Shown here: positions 36,276 through 47,238 of the stretch, one piece after another
Position numbering within the stretch: the stretch's first letter is position 1
Layout of the letters: every line of letters starts with the position of its first letter
Assembly: GCA_004335835.1 (NCBI GenBank)
Contig: RWJK01000259.1
Coordinates: 1 to 64,000, forward strand
DNA: 64,000 bases
From: Scenedesmus sp. ARA3
Lineage: Eukaryota > Chlorophyta > Chlorophyceae > Sphaeropleales > Scenedesmaceae
Reading direction: 5' to 3'
Notes under the pieces: model-generated
Told to the model about the DNA's origin: nothing
What the model saw: only the letters and a program-made list of their open reading frames with translations
Databases searched by the model: none
Translations under genes and position numbers: made by a program

Positions 36276-38669
36276 GTGCAGGCTATGGCGCGCCGTTGGC
36301 ACCCAACCCTGAGTGCACGCTGGTCAACGTGATTGTCATGTTCCAGGTTATCACGTCATCGCTCATAGACTACTGCTGCATGGGGCTGGTCTTCGCCAGG
36401 TGTGCAGCAGCGCGGGCAGGGCTTGCGCAACAATAATGTGCTTTGTGCATAACATAGCTTAGCAGATGCAGCAGACGTAGAACAGACCACTGCAACCGCT
36501 TAGTTGTAAGTTGACCATACCGTATGTGTCTGGGCGTGCCGCAGGTTTTCTGCGCCCTCCAAGCGCTCCTCCTCGCTGCGCTTTAGCCGCTGCATGGTGC
36601 TGGCGCCGCACGCGCCCAGCGGCTACTGGGCGCTGGCGCTGCGCGTGGCCAACATGCGCAAGCACATCATGATCCGGCCTGAGGTGCGGCGCACGCGGCT
36701 GTCGCCAGAGAGTGCACAGCATGCGTGATAGGTCAACTTGTAGCGTGAACTTGCTGGCTGTTGTGCATCACTTGTCCTCCATCAAGTTGTGAACTTTGCC
36801 GGGCACTACCCTTGAAGCTTCTTGCAGTTGCACCATGCATCAAGGACCACACGTATGTGGCCTACAGACTCAACGTCGCTGCACACCTGCTGCTGCTGCT
36901 GCTGCAGGTGCAGATCCTGCTGGCCAAGCCCGACAACCCCGGCCAGGCTGCCTTTGAGTGCCAGGAGCTGGCGCTGGAGGGCGCCGTGAGCAGCATGGCT
37001 AACCTGCGGCTGGGCATGGCGGTGACCATGATGCACGTCATACGGTGTGTGGGATGCTGCTGGCTGGCCTGCAGCCTCACTGCCTTGCTTGTGGTGGGGC
37101 GCTGCTGGCTGGCCTGCAGCCTTGCCTTGCTTATTGGTGCAGCCACATGCATGGCTGATGCACTGCGCTGGCTGAGCAGCAGGGCATGCAGCGCTGCGTC
37201 ACCAGCAGTGTGTGTTGCGATCGGAGGGTGCATGCTGCTTGTGGAGGGGATGCAAGGTGGCTTGGGCATTCGCCCTGCTTATGTTGTGCTTGCCGCTGCT
37301 GCCGCTGCTGCTGCTGCTGCAATTGCTGTCATGTTGTGTTGCTGCAGGCCGGGCTCACCGCTGTGGAACATGTCTATAGGTATGTGGAATAACGCAGGCT
37401 GGCTAGTGCAGTGGCAGCTGAAAAACGCGTGCGTCCAGCAGTGCTACGCTTTGTCTCATGTTAGCTGATGCTCGTGTTTCTGTGCACTAACTAGCAGCTA
37501 CTGCACTGTGGGTGATTTTCTGACTGTTTCTAGGCGGTCAAACAACGCCTTGGTAACAGATGCGCTGTTGTTGTTTTGGCTGCCCTGCACACTTGCCAGA
37601 TGACCTGCTGCTGCAGGAGATGGAGGTGATGGTCTTCTTTGAGGGCATCGATGCCATGACCAGCAACAGCGTGCAGGTGGGGCTGCCTGACGCATGCACT
37701 GGAGTGGCAGCACTACAATCAATTGTAGCTTAGGCACTACTGCCTGCCCTGCAAGCCGCCACCCCTAACAGCAAGCTGGCGTCATGTGGCTTGCGGCGGG
37801 CAGATGTTGAACTGACCATGCAGAGTCGCTGCATGCGTGTTGCCGGCGTAGTGGTGTTACAGCGCACTGCCGGTGATCTTCCTCGGCTGTGCTGTGGCTG
37901 ACAGCTGACGCTGCCGCTGCTGCTGCTGCTGCCAGGCGCGGCACTCATACTATCCCAATGACATGCGCATGAACGAGCGCTTTGCCACGCTGTACATGAT
38001 GTTCAAGGGCAAGAAGCTGGGCCTGGACTTCAGCGAGTTTGACGCCACGCTAGCCCTGGGTGCGATGCTGCGCATAACACCGATGATATATGGGTTTGCA
38101 GCAGCTTGTTGCTCAGCGTGTGGGCTTCGTAGGATGTTGCTGGCTTGTGCACGGCAGCACTTGAGCAGCCGGTACAGCGAGTATGCAAGTGATGTGTGCT
38201 GGTCCCATCTGGGCTGATGGGTGCTGGTCCCACGCGCGCCTTGCTGCATCGGTCGCCACTCGCTGTGTGTTGTTGCCGCCTTGGCTGACTGGCTGCGTGC
38301 TGCGTGTATGGCCCTCGCTGCTGCCCCTGTGCAGGCTCGCCCGAGGCCAGCTCCATGATGCGGCGGCAGACCTTCAGCAGCCTCACAGCAGCAGCGCAGC
38401 AGTTGCTGCAGGAGGAGCAGGCAGCAGCAGCACAGCGCCAGGCGGCAGGCTCGCGGCAGCACTGGCGGTCAACGGATGGGGCAGCAGCAGCAGCAGCAGA
38501 GTCCTCGCAGCACGCCTCGCAGGACTCCCCCCGGCGGCGGCGCACATCGCAGCAGCAGGCACAGCAGCAGGAAGCAAAACTGGCAGGCAGTAGTAGACAG
38601 CCCGGAACCCCTGCTGGTGCTGGCACTGGAATAGAGATGCACGTGCTGGGAACCTCTCACAGTCTATGA
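35191..38669 (+). CDS. Inward-rectifier potassium channel (Kir/IRK family)
   Basis: Eleven exons: 35191-35228, 35268-35355, 35597-35610, 35876-36021, 36282-36399, 36545-36683, 36908-37044, 37348-37379, 37600-37676, 37936-38059 and 38335-38669, 415 residues with all phases matching. The order of Kir elements is complete: slide helix (ALYFGDVFHTLLN), M1 (FILIFFFIYIIEYILFALLY), pore helix and filter (SVQTAATIGYG), M2 (FQVITSSLIDYCCMGLVFAR), a PSKRSSSLRFS linker like the lipid-binding PKKR segment, then the cytosolic domain with ANMRKHIMI, TMMHVIRPGSPLW, EVMVFFEGIDAMTSNSVQARHSYYPNDM. A Gln/Ala/Arg-rich tail ends the protein. The M2 Asp (codon 36368-36370) aligns with the Kir2.1 rectification controller. 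It should conduct K+ across a membrane as a tetramer. Start: first in-frame ATG after a TAG at 35122. Confidence 0.93.
35597..35610 (+). other. 14-nt microexon of the Kir gene
   Basis: ATGCCGCGGTCCAG lies between CTCTGCAG and GTGAGGGC. It adds MPRS plus two bases, restoring the frame between the slide helix exon and the M1 exon. Without it, the phases of those two exons do not match. Confidence 0.7.
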
Positions 38670-39846
38670 CTGGGGGCGTTAGGCCATGCAATGCTATGCT
38701 GTGAAAGGGCATGCGATGCGGGCAACACCTTGAGCGCACATGCGGTTGACTCTTGCGGCTGACTCTTGTGGTTGTTTGTGGTTGTTTGTGATTTTTGACA
38801 TTTGGTTACTGCTACCAGTGTTGGGCCAAACTTGTCCATCTGGGTGTGTGTTCTGTAAATGTGCTGCAACTCCTTTTCTGTATGTGTCACCTTTGACTGC
38901 TGTGTTTTTGTCGACCAGCGGTGGGGTCTTTGCTAGTAAGGCTGTGGCATCAACCCTGGCTCAGCCTAGCGGCAGCTGCAGCCAGCTGTTATCTGTGTCG
39001 AGTATTCTTGATCTTCAGAGACATCTGCCTGTTTTTTCATACGCCTGTTTGGTATATTGTATGCTGTAGCATGCAAGTGTGTAGTGCTCCCGTTTTTTGT
39101 ATGTGGACACCCTGTAAACCACAGCTGCTTGCTTCCATTATCACGACACGGGCCAACTTGGCCCTTGAAGGGCCGGTACCTGTGCAGCGGTCTGCAGTGT
39201 CTGTGTGCCGTATTGCGTATGTGGCCTGCTGAGATTCAACATGCGCTCTTGTGAGTGCACCTGTGTGTAACAAAGCACTTGGCTTGTCACGTGTTGGTAA
39301 TGCTTCGCAGATCCTGAACACAATTGTGTTCAGGAGACTTGCACTGCAGACTTGCAAGTCTTGCCACCAGACCAGGGGTTGGTTGGCATCAGCCCATGGC
39401 TGGGCTGCTACAGGCTGTTGAAACATGTGCTAGCTGTGGCTATAGCTGTAGCTACGCAAATGCCAGCTGTGGAGGTTATTCCAGCACTGCAGCTGAATGC
39501 CACAGGATTGCGTACTGTAGCTGCACCTGAACGGCTCATTGGGTGCGCCATGGCGTCAGCACAATTCACCCTGCAACTGAGTGGATGCAACCACCGTGGT
39601 TGCATCGGCGGCCGATGGCAGAACTTGAGCTTGTGCTGGCGTACAGGGTGTTGCAACTAATTGACTAATTTGCGATGTTGCAACTGGCCGTTCTGCTACA
39701 ATGTTGTGTTGCGGAGTGCGTGGGTGCAGCCAAACACAGAGACTTAACCTCTTACAGATGTAACACCAGCTAGGGCCCTCGTTCTCTGGACGCTGTTCGC
39801 GCAACATTCGCATGTTCTGTGTGCTGCACAGTCACAGCAGCAGCAA
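38670..39846. other. 1.2-kb intergenic region between convergent genes
   Basis: No gene is seen. TGTAA at 38854-38858 fits the channel mRNA, and TTACA at 39752-39756 (TGTAA on the minus strand) fits the facing gene. The first 250 bp are T/G-rich with GTTGTTTGTG repeats, as expected for a 3' UTR. Confidence 0.5.
38854..38858 (+). terminator. TGTAA poly(A) signal, Kir gene
   Basis: TGTAA lies 185 bases after the stop codon, in a T/G-rich stretch. Confidence 0.5.
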
Positions 39847-42800
39847 TCACTGCAGCCCTGCCTTCATCGCCGCCCGTGCCCACTTCTTGGAGGTGGCAGT
39901 TCTATTGGGCGGCATGGACCAGGCAGGCGTCTTGTGCATGTGCCCAAGCACCTCAGGGTTGGGCTCATACGCCAGCTCAGTGCCAGGCTGCAGCACTGCA
40001 ACAGACGCCGGCGGTATCACACTGCCCACGCTCATCGCCCGCATGACACGTGCTGCTGCTGCCCTGCTGTTGCTGCTCCAGGCGCCGCCCTTCACGCGTG
40101 GCGCAATGCCCGTGCTCCCTAGCGCTCCGACCTGCTGCAAGCCCAGCATGCCGTCTTGTCTGCTGCTGCTGCCGCCGCCAGTGGTGGCTCCTGCTGTTCT
40201 AGGCCGATGTGCTGCTGCTGCTGCTGCTGCTGTGAAGCTGCTGGTACCAAGGCTTCCACATGGTCGTGTCAGCACTGCTGATGCTGGCCGGGGCTTAGCC
40301 GCAGCCTGCCGCTGCGGATGATGGCCAGACTTGGGCCGCAACTGCCGCAACTGCAGAAGTTGCTGCTGCTGCCATATCTGCTGCTGCTGTTCTGGTGCTG
40401 CTGCAGGCCTACGGTCCTCGCATGCCTCCTGTAGATCAACTAAGTCAGTGGGGAACTGCCGGCGTACGTAAGCAAGCGCATCACGCGACGACGGTCGCTG
40501 CTTTTGCGGCACACAATCTTCTCGGTGCTGCTGCTGCTGCTGCCAGTCTGTCTCCGCGGCCTGCTGCTGCCCTGCTCCAGCGGCAGCGCATGTGAATGTG
40601 CCTGTCAGGTGCCCAGTCTGGTGCGGGCAGCCGTCTGCTGCAGCTGCCCAGCCCCACAGCCCTGGCCAGTCTGCTGCTGTTGCACCCTGCAGCAAGCCCC
40701 CACCACCATCGTCATCTGACGCTGCTGCAGCTGGGCTGCTGCCTGGCCTGCTGCAGTACTTATCAAATTCCAGCGCACCACCTCCGCTGCTGATGACGTG
40801 CCCAGCTGGCACATCAGCGCCAGTGTAGCTGGCGGGCAGCTGGCCGCTCCTGTGGTACGCGCCAGGCCCGAGTGCTGCTGGGCTGCTGCACTCCAACATG
40901 GCAGCACTGGCCGGCCGCGGCAACTGCTTGTCAAAGCTGCATGAGCAGACAGCAACACAGAACACACAGCATCGCAGCTTGTGATGCTAGCAGGAATGCT
41001 GAGCATGGGCTGGGCACCAGCTCTGGCACGCACATGCACATGCCACGCAGTGCACGCTGTCGTCCTGCTAGCAGCACACAGTGACATATGCAGCAGCGCG
41101 TGCAGTGCAAGGCAAGATGCTCAGTCAGCAGCAAGCACCCCAGGCCTGCGGCGCTGCAGCTGCTGCGACTCCTCCCTGCTTCAAACCTCAACAGCCCCTC
41201 CCCTGCAACTCACACAGCGACAGGCCCTCGGCTGCTGCGTGGCCGTGTGAGGCTGTCATAGCCCTCCCTGAAGTAGTCAGCAGCAGCACCGCCAGGGCCG
41301 CCAGCAGCACCCGCAGATGCCGGCCGCTGCTGCCGCTGCAGCTGCTCCCTGCTGACTGCCTGGAAGGATGAGGTGCCTTTCCTGGGCGGCTGCCTGGCAT
41401 GCACTCGGTGCGGCTGCAGGCCCAGGGGGCTGCCGGCATCACCCTCCTCTGTCCTAGGTGTGCCAGTAGCCGATCCCCGCGTTGCAAGCAGTGTGATTGT
41501 GCCTGCTGCTGCTGCTGCTGCTGAGGTGGGCAGGTCTGTGCTTGCCCTGTGCTGCTGGAGAGTGTGTCGATGTGGCTCTGGTGGCTGCTGCTCCTGTTCT
41601 ACTGCTGCTGCTGCTGCTGTTGCGGATTTGCCTGGCGAGATTGGCCTGCCGCTGGCTGCTGGCACTATGTGTGCTGCTGGCAGGTGCTTGTCTGTGGGAC
41701 CGTGCTGGGGCCTGTAGTGCCCTGGGCCCGGCGCATCAGGTGATAGGGCTGCCACCCTGCCAACTCGGCTTGCCTGCATCGCCAGACACCGGCCGCAGGC
41801 TGTCAAAAGCAGCAGCATAACTCAAGCAATGCCTGTGCCACGACAATCTGCATGTACGCACTCTCCTGTAAGGCCACCCCTGCAGCTGAACTATGCATGT
41901 TCAAGCAACTGTATACAACCCGAACTTGCCACGTACCTTGTCTCTGCTTGTTGTTTTGAACGCTGCACTGCCTGTCTGCTTGCTTCTTTCCCTAGTGCTA
42001 CTGCTGCTGGCTCCTGCACTCGTGGCACTGCTCTGGTCAGAAGCAGGCTGAGATGCATGAAGCTTAGCAAGGTAGCCTTGTGCTCCTGTCCCTACTGCTG
42101 CTGTCTTGCTGTTGCTGCCGTGCTGGGTCATGGGTGCAATCTGCAGCAAGGCTGCAGCCATACCCAGCCCTCCAGCACTGCTGCGCCTTGCAGCAGCTGT
42201 GGTGTTCTGCTGCAACACCGCACCAGCAACAGGTGACACTCCATGCTGCTGTTGTTGCAGCTGCAGGAGGGGTTGTGGGCGGCCACTGACGCTAGAGCGG
42301 CCAGCTCCTGACGTGCTGTTGCTGCTGCTGTTGCCGCTGAACAAGGCTGCTGCTACGCCTGCTGCTGCTGCATGTGCCAGTGGGCTGCCAGGCAGCAGCC
42401 CAGCATCAGGAGCAGCGAGCAAGCCAACTGTAGCTAGAGACACCCGACTTGCTGCTGCTGCTGCTGCTGCTGGTGATGCTGGTCTGTCTGCAGGACGGAT
42501 GGTGCTGCTTTTGCTGGCCAGCGTCCCTGCCAAGTCTGCTGCTGCTGCGGCGGCTGGCCCTGCCGTGTCCAAGCTCACAGGCTGTGCCGCAATGACGCTG
42601 GCCCTTGCTCTGGACACTTTGCCACTGAGCAGGCGGTCAAACTCGCCCCCTGCTGCGCCCAACACCTGTGCTGCAGTGGGGCTGCTGCTGCTTGCAGGAC
42701 TGTTGAGCAAGCCGCTGCGGTCAGTCCTGGCTGGCTTGGGGCTGCAGTATGTAGCAGCATGCAAGCATGACATAGTGTCAGGGTGTGTGTGTATGGAACG

Positions 42801-43270
42801 GCAGGAGCTGCTGTGAATGCTGCCAATCATTTCCTGTCAGGCCAGTGCTATACGTTGCGGATAGCCTCTGCACACGCAGCTGCAACTGTGGTCGCTGCTG
42901 GAGACACTGCAGCTGGAACGTAATGGGTGACTGACACCAGCATGATACGGTCATAGCTGCTCTGTGGCGCCAGTGTGGCTTTAGCTCACCTGGCCGGTGT
43001 ATGGGGTGAGCTTGCAGCCAGCAACTCTGATGCAACAATGGCATAGCTGCTGCGGCTGGGCGTGCCTGGTGTCCCGGGCCTGGCCAGCTGCATTCCGCCA
43101 CTGCCTGCATCCAACCCTCCTGCTGGTGTGCCATTGCCTGCTGGTGTGCTGCTGGTAAGAGTGTGTGTGTGAAGCGCTGAGTTGCTGTCTGTCGAGTCAA
43201 AGGTTGTGAGCACACTCAAGCGGCTCTTTGCAGCAGCAGTGCTGGGCCATGTCTGGGCATGTGGATACAT
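39847..43270 (-). CDS. Large low-complexity protein with PGPGxY motifs, possibly sperm-tail PG-rich (SHIPPO-like)
   Basis: Four exons with matching phases: 43270-42990, 42741-41937, 41773-41214 and 40936-39847, 911 residues. Most of it is Ala/Ser/Gln/Pro low complexity. Two short motifs stand out: SPDAPGPGHYRPQ (around 41730) and AALGPGAYHRSG (around 40850), each near a phrase such as FDKQLPRPAS. The PGPGxY core is the signature of sperm-tail PG-rich repeats, found in microtubule-inner and flagellar proteins. If correct, this is an axoneme-associated protein. Only two motifs are visible, so the assignment is tentative. The start at 43270 is the first ATG of an exon that opens MYPHAQTWPSTAAAKSRL. 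Other pieces (SSPHTPASPKPARTDRSGLL) look like disordered phospho-sites. All introns are GT-AG. Confidence 0.6.
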
Positions 43271-44091
43271 GGGGTCAGGACACCCGGTAGTATACTTTAG
43301 CTATGTTATAGATGAGTTGCATGTTTCATCTTACCTCTAGCAACGCGTTCATGCTTGAGGCAGTAGTCCTGTGGAGTCCTGCTGCATCTCAGTAACTACG
43401 GCTCGTCTACTCTGCCCCGCATGTCCAGACTATATGAACTACAAGAATGCTACAGTTTGACGTAAGCGCATACGTCTGCTGTTTTCAAACGACAACTAGG
43501 GTTGTTCCGGTCTCGCAACAAGTTGGCAAGCACTGTTAGCGGTTTTATGTCAGATTCAGGTGAATCACATAACAAATGCCGCATAGCAACTGCTCACTGC
43601 ACAGTGTCACTGCCCAACTAGGATGAGCTTTGAACCATGCCAACCCTGGCACCCATGGTGACAACTCCCTGCCCAAGGGTTCTAGCGCTGTAGGCACTAC
43701 AAGGGTGCCACTACAAGGGTGCCAAACGGTGGCATACGCAGTTAATCATATGAGCATCGATCCTCAGGTTATGGAGGTGATAGAGCAGCACCTCCGGTTG
43801 AGCAACTGATCTGCTACCTGCTGCAGCAGCACCAGCTGGTACTCCGAGTACAGTGAGTCACTGAGTCAGCGGCACCACAACTGTACAACACCAAGACAGA
43901 TGCAGCTGTCTGTGCAACAATGGCACCACACTGGTCGAACGCATCTAGCATATAGCCCTAAGAATTGGTGAAACATCGCACTCCCTAAAAATGGCGCACA
44001 CTGCTCCACATCAGCAGCCTAGGCCTGCACACGCGGGCCCAACCCAGGCACGGTGTGTGCAACAACAATCCGTGACTGCTGCTGCTGCTGG
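43271..44091. other. Intergenic region between two minus-strand genes
   Basis: No gene is seen. It must hold the promoter of the PG-rich gene and the 3' UTR of the LIKE-COV gene. A short tandem duplication (CACTACAAGGGTGC twice) lies at about 43697-43724. Confidence 0.45.
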
Positions 44092-46760
44092 CTATAGCCG
44101 CCTGCTGATTGCAGACAGCGTGGGGGGCAGCGCCATGCCCACCGACACCACAATCTCCAGGCCCTCGCGCACCGTGAGGTTGGTGCGGATGATGTCGCGG
44201 TCATCAAGCAGGAAGATGTCCCCAACATACACCTGCAGCAGCGTGCCAGCGCAGCAAATCTCAAGGCTAATACATGTGCGCCTTCGGTGTTAGCAGCAGG
44301 CAAATGATTGGGCCCCATTTTGGGGTCGAGGGAGGGTTAACACCACACACATTGAGCGAGGGCTGTATGGTATCAATCATCAGCTGTCTGGGAACAATCA
44401 GGGTACACCACCTGGGCAATTCGACCAGGTACAATGGCAGCAGGCTGCCCATATAAGATGCATGCCAGCGCTGCACTGGCCACCATGTAAGTGGCAGGCC
44501 AGAGGTTGTGCAGCTCACAAAGCGAACGAGACTCACGTGGTTGGTTGGTACAAACACAGCCGTCAGGCGCATGTCACCTTCGTGCGTCTGCGCAGCAGCA
44601 GTTCAGCAGCAGCAGCAGACATGCTATCATCATTCGTGTTGGTCTATCTACTTTGGACCCTGCACCAATGCAACAAGCATCTGCAAACAGCCTGGCACAT
44701 CAGCTCTGCCAACAGTCCATAGCCAGCCTGCTGTCCACACCCTGCTGCCATTGCAGCCTCCTCCCTACTTACCTGCAGCACGGTGCGGCCGGTGACGAAG
44801 GCTATCGCGTACTCCCCATGCCGCGGGTGGCGCACAATGACAGCCTCCTGGAAGGCCTTGCCATCGCCAGCATCAGGGTTCAGCGCACCAGACACCTGCA
44901 AGACCCAGCATAAGCAGCACCGCCGGCAGCAGCAGCAGCAGCAGCACGGCAGCGGCCATCAGTTAAGCGTGTTCAGCAACATGCCACTTACTGGTTTGCC
45001 AGCATCTAAAAAACCTGAGACGCGCAAGCTGCTCTCAGACCTGCAGCCTGCCGCATGACTCAACCGCGCAGCTGGAGCCTGCAATCTGTGTTCCCTCCGT
45101 TGCCGCAGCGCCCGTCCTGCAAGCCCCTTGCACGCGCCGCCACGCCGCCGCACCTGCTTGGACGCGCTGTAGATGTGCTTCACCAGCGGCAGCCGCTTGA
45201 TGAGCACCTCGCCCAGGCTCAGCACGCTGCTGCCCAGCCAGCTGCTCATGAACACGCCCGTGGACGTGATGAACAGCTGCGGCGGCAACCGCAAGCAGCG
45301 CAGCAGTGTGCAGCGGTGTTGGCGCAGGCCACCAGCAGCTGTTGCACGGCAAGGGTCAGGCGCACTGCATACGCTGCAGTAGAGGCTGGGCTGAGCAATG
45401 CAGTGCTGTGCAGCAGCTGCTTCGCCCTGCAAGTTCTTTGGCGCTGACCCATGTGGCTCAGCCTGCTCCCAGCAAAGCTGCTGCTCCTGCTGCTGCTGCT
45501 GCTGCTGCTCACCACTGAAGTTAGGAAGCCCAGCCCAAACACTTCAAAGCCGAAGAAGTGCTTGTACAGCGGCTGCAGCACACCACCAGAACAGCAGGCA
45601 GCACGGCACATGGGCGCAGATACCAGGGCACAGCAGCATGCTGGACCCAGGCAGCAGCCCTCATGGATACAACACTGTGCAGTGCTACATGCACACTGTT
45701 CTCATGGACAACGCAGTCAAATGCATGCATATGGTGCGCTGCAGCGTGATGCCAACTGTATCATCGTTAGCGCTGGTTCTGGTGTCAGCACGCCAGTCGT
45801 GGCACCATGCTGCTCAGGCATGCATGACGCTGCCGAGCTGGCGATGGGGCTGGTGAGTGCGCATGCTGCCGTGCTGCTGCTGCTGCTGCTGCTCACCGAG
45901 AATATGCCATCAAAAAGCTGCAGGAAGTGGTACGTGATGTAGAACGTGACCACTATGGGCAGCAGAATGGCACTGCACACAGACAGGCACACCAGCAGCA
46001 GCAACACTGGGTCAAGCGCTGCACTTGGTGGGGGCTAGCAGGACCTGATATGACAGGAGCAACAATGCGCGCACCCAGCTAGCACTGGCACATGATGCGC
46101 AGCAGCATCCATGCCTGACTAACATAAGGCAGCTGAGGCTGAGACGCAGGACTGCCGCCCCAGGCAGGGGCACTGGCACAGCTCACCAGCCAGTTGCAAA
46201 CTTTCTGCTGAACCAGCTGTGCACCAGTTGGTGGAAAGCCTGCACGCATGAAAAGGTGCTTCAGGCAGCAGGCAGCAGGCGACGTGCAATGCATGCTGGG
46301 CAATGTAGTGCAGAGCAACAGCAAGCCAGGGGACACCTGGCTCGTCTGTGGACACCTCAGCACTGCATGCTACTGCATGAAGCACATGATAGGTGGTGTT
46401 CCACCACACAGGCTTCTTCATGGTCCACAGCCAAAGCTCAAGAAACACAGGCATGCTCCAGTGTTGCTACCGAGCTCGGGGAAGCTCTAGAACTGGTTGA
46501 TGTCAGTGCAGCGGCAACTGCTTGTAACCGACATGACGGTACCATAGTAGCAGTACATGTGCATGCCATACCTCCTTGGGGGCATGAGACACAGCTGTCC
46601 TGATAGTTTTGCTGGTCCTGCGCTCTAGCAGCAGGGCCTGCTTCTCTATGTCTGGGCTGAGCGCTGAGCTAGTGGATGGCCCGCTGCTGTCTCTGTCATC
46701 TGCTGGCATGCTGGTGCTCTTCAGGCTCGCCTTTCGCGGCAGCGGTGATTGAGCTGACAT
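44092..46760 (-). CDS. LIKE-COV (DUF502) membrane protein
   Basis: Eight exons: 46760-46572, 46239-46187, 45972-45897, 45572-45513, 45276-45154, 44895-44773, 44587-44537 and 44232-44092 (TAG), 271 residues with consistent phases. After a Ser-rich cytosolic N-terminus, the family core is present in order: HSWFSRKFATGCAILLPIVV with the first membrane helix (TFYITYHFLQLFDGIFS), FGLGFLTSV and ITSTGVFMSSWLGSSVLSLG (second helix), then LIKRLPLVKHIYSASKQ, AVIVRHPRHGEYAIAFVTG, LTAVFVPTNH, VYVGDIFLLDDRDIIRTNL, VREGLEIVVSVGM. In Arabidopsis, COV1 and its relatives are trans-Golgi membrane proteins whose loss disturbs vascular patterning and vacuolar sorting. A role in Golgi trafficking is therefore likely here by inference. 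The gene is divergent from MSH6, 478 bp apart. Confidence 0.93.
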
Positions 46761-47238
46761 GCAAACAGCAGAACAGCCGAGCACACACCAGATCCACTGC
46801 ACAGGCTGCTCAGGCTGCTGATGCAATAGGTACTGTGGCTTGGTGGTGTACACGCACTTTGACAGCAGCAGCTTATACAGGTTTCAATGACCATCGTCAC
46901 GTCATAAATCGCCGCTGCAGTTCATGATCGACGCTTTGGTCGTGGTGCTGCGCAGTGGTTTGGAGTGACAGGTTGTTTGAATTCTGTTGCTGTTCCCTCC
47001 TCTGCCCTCTCAACCGAGCTTAACCAGCTAATAGTTGGTCGACTACACTCGAATTGTTGTTTATAAGCGGTTTGTGACAAGTGGCATCGGGAGCCTGTGT
47101 AGTGTGTGCAACCTCGGCCATTGTTGCTGCCTACGGAGACTGAGAACAGCAATGTTTCTGTAAAGATTGATCTTCTCGTGCTCATTGGAGCGTTGCTGAC
47201 TGCTGTGATCCCGCCTGGTTTTCAAGCAATTTCAAACA
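46761..47238. promoter_or_regulatory. Divergent promoter, LIKE-COV / MSH6
   Basis: 478 bp separate the two start codons. No clear TATA box; both promoters must lie in it. Confidence 0.5.

Noticed and set aside
39000..39800. Several short open frames between the Kir gene and the PG-rich gene
   Set aside because: No domain, no splice logic, and the region is explained as two facing 3' UTRs.
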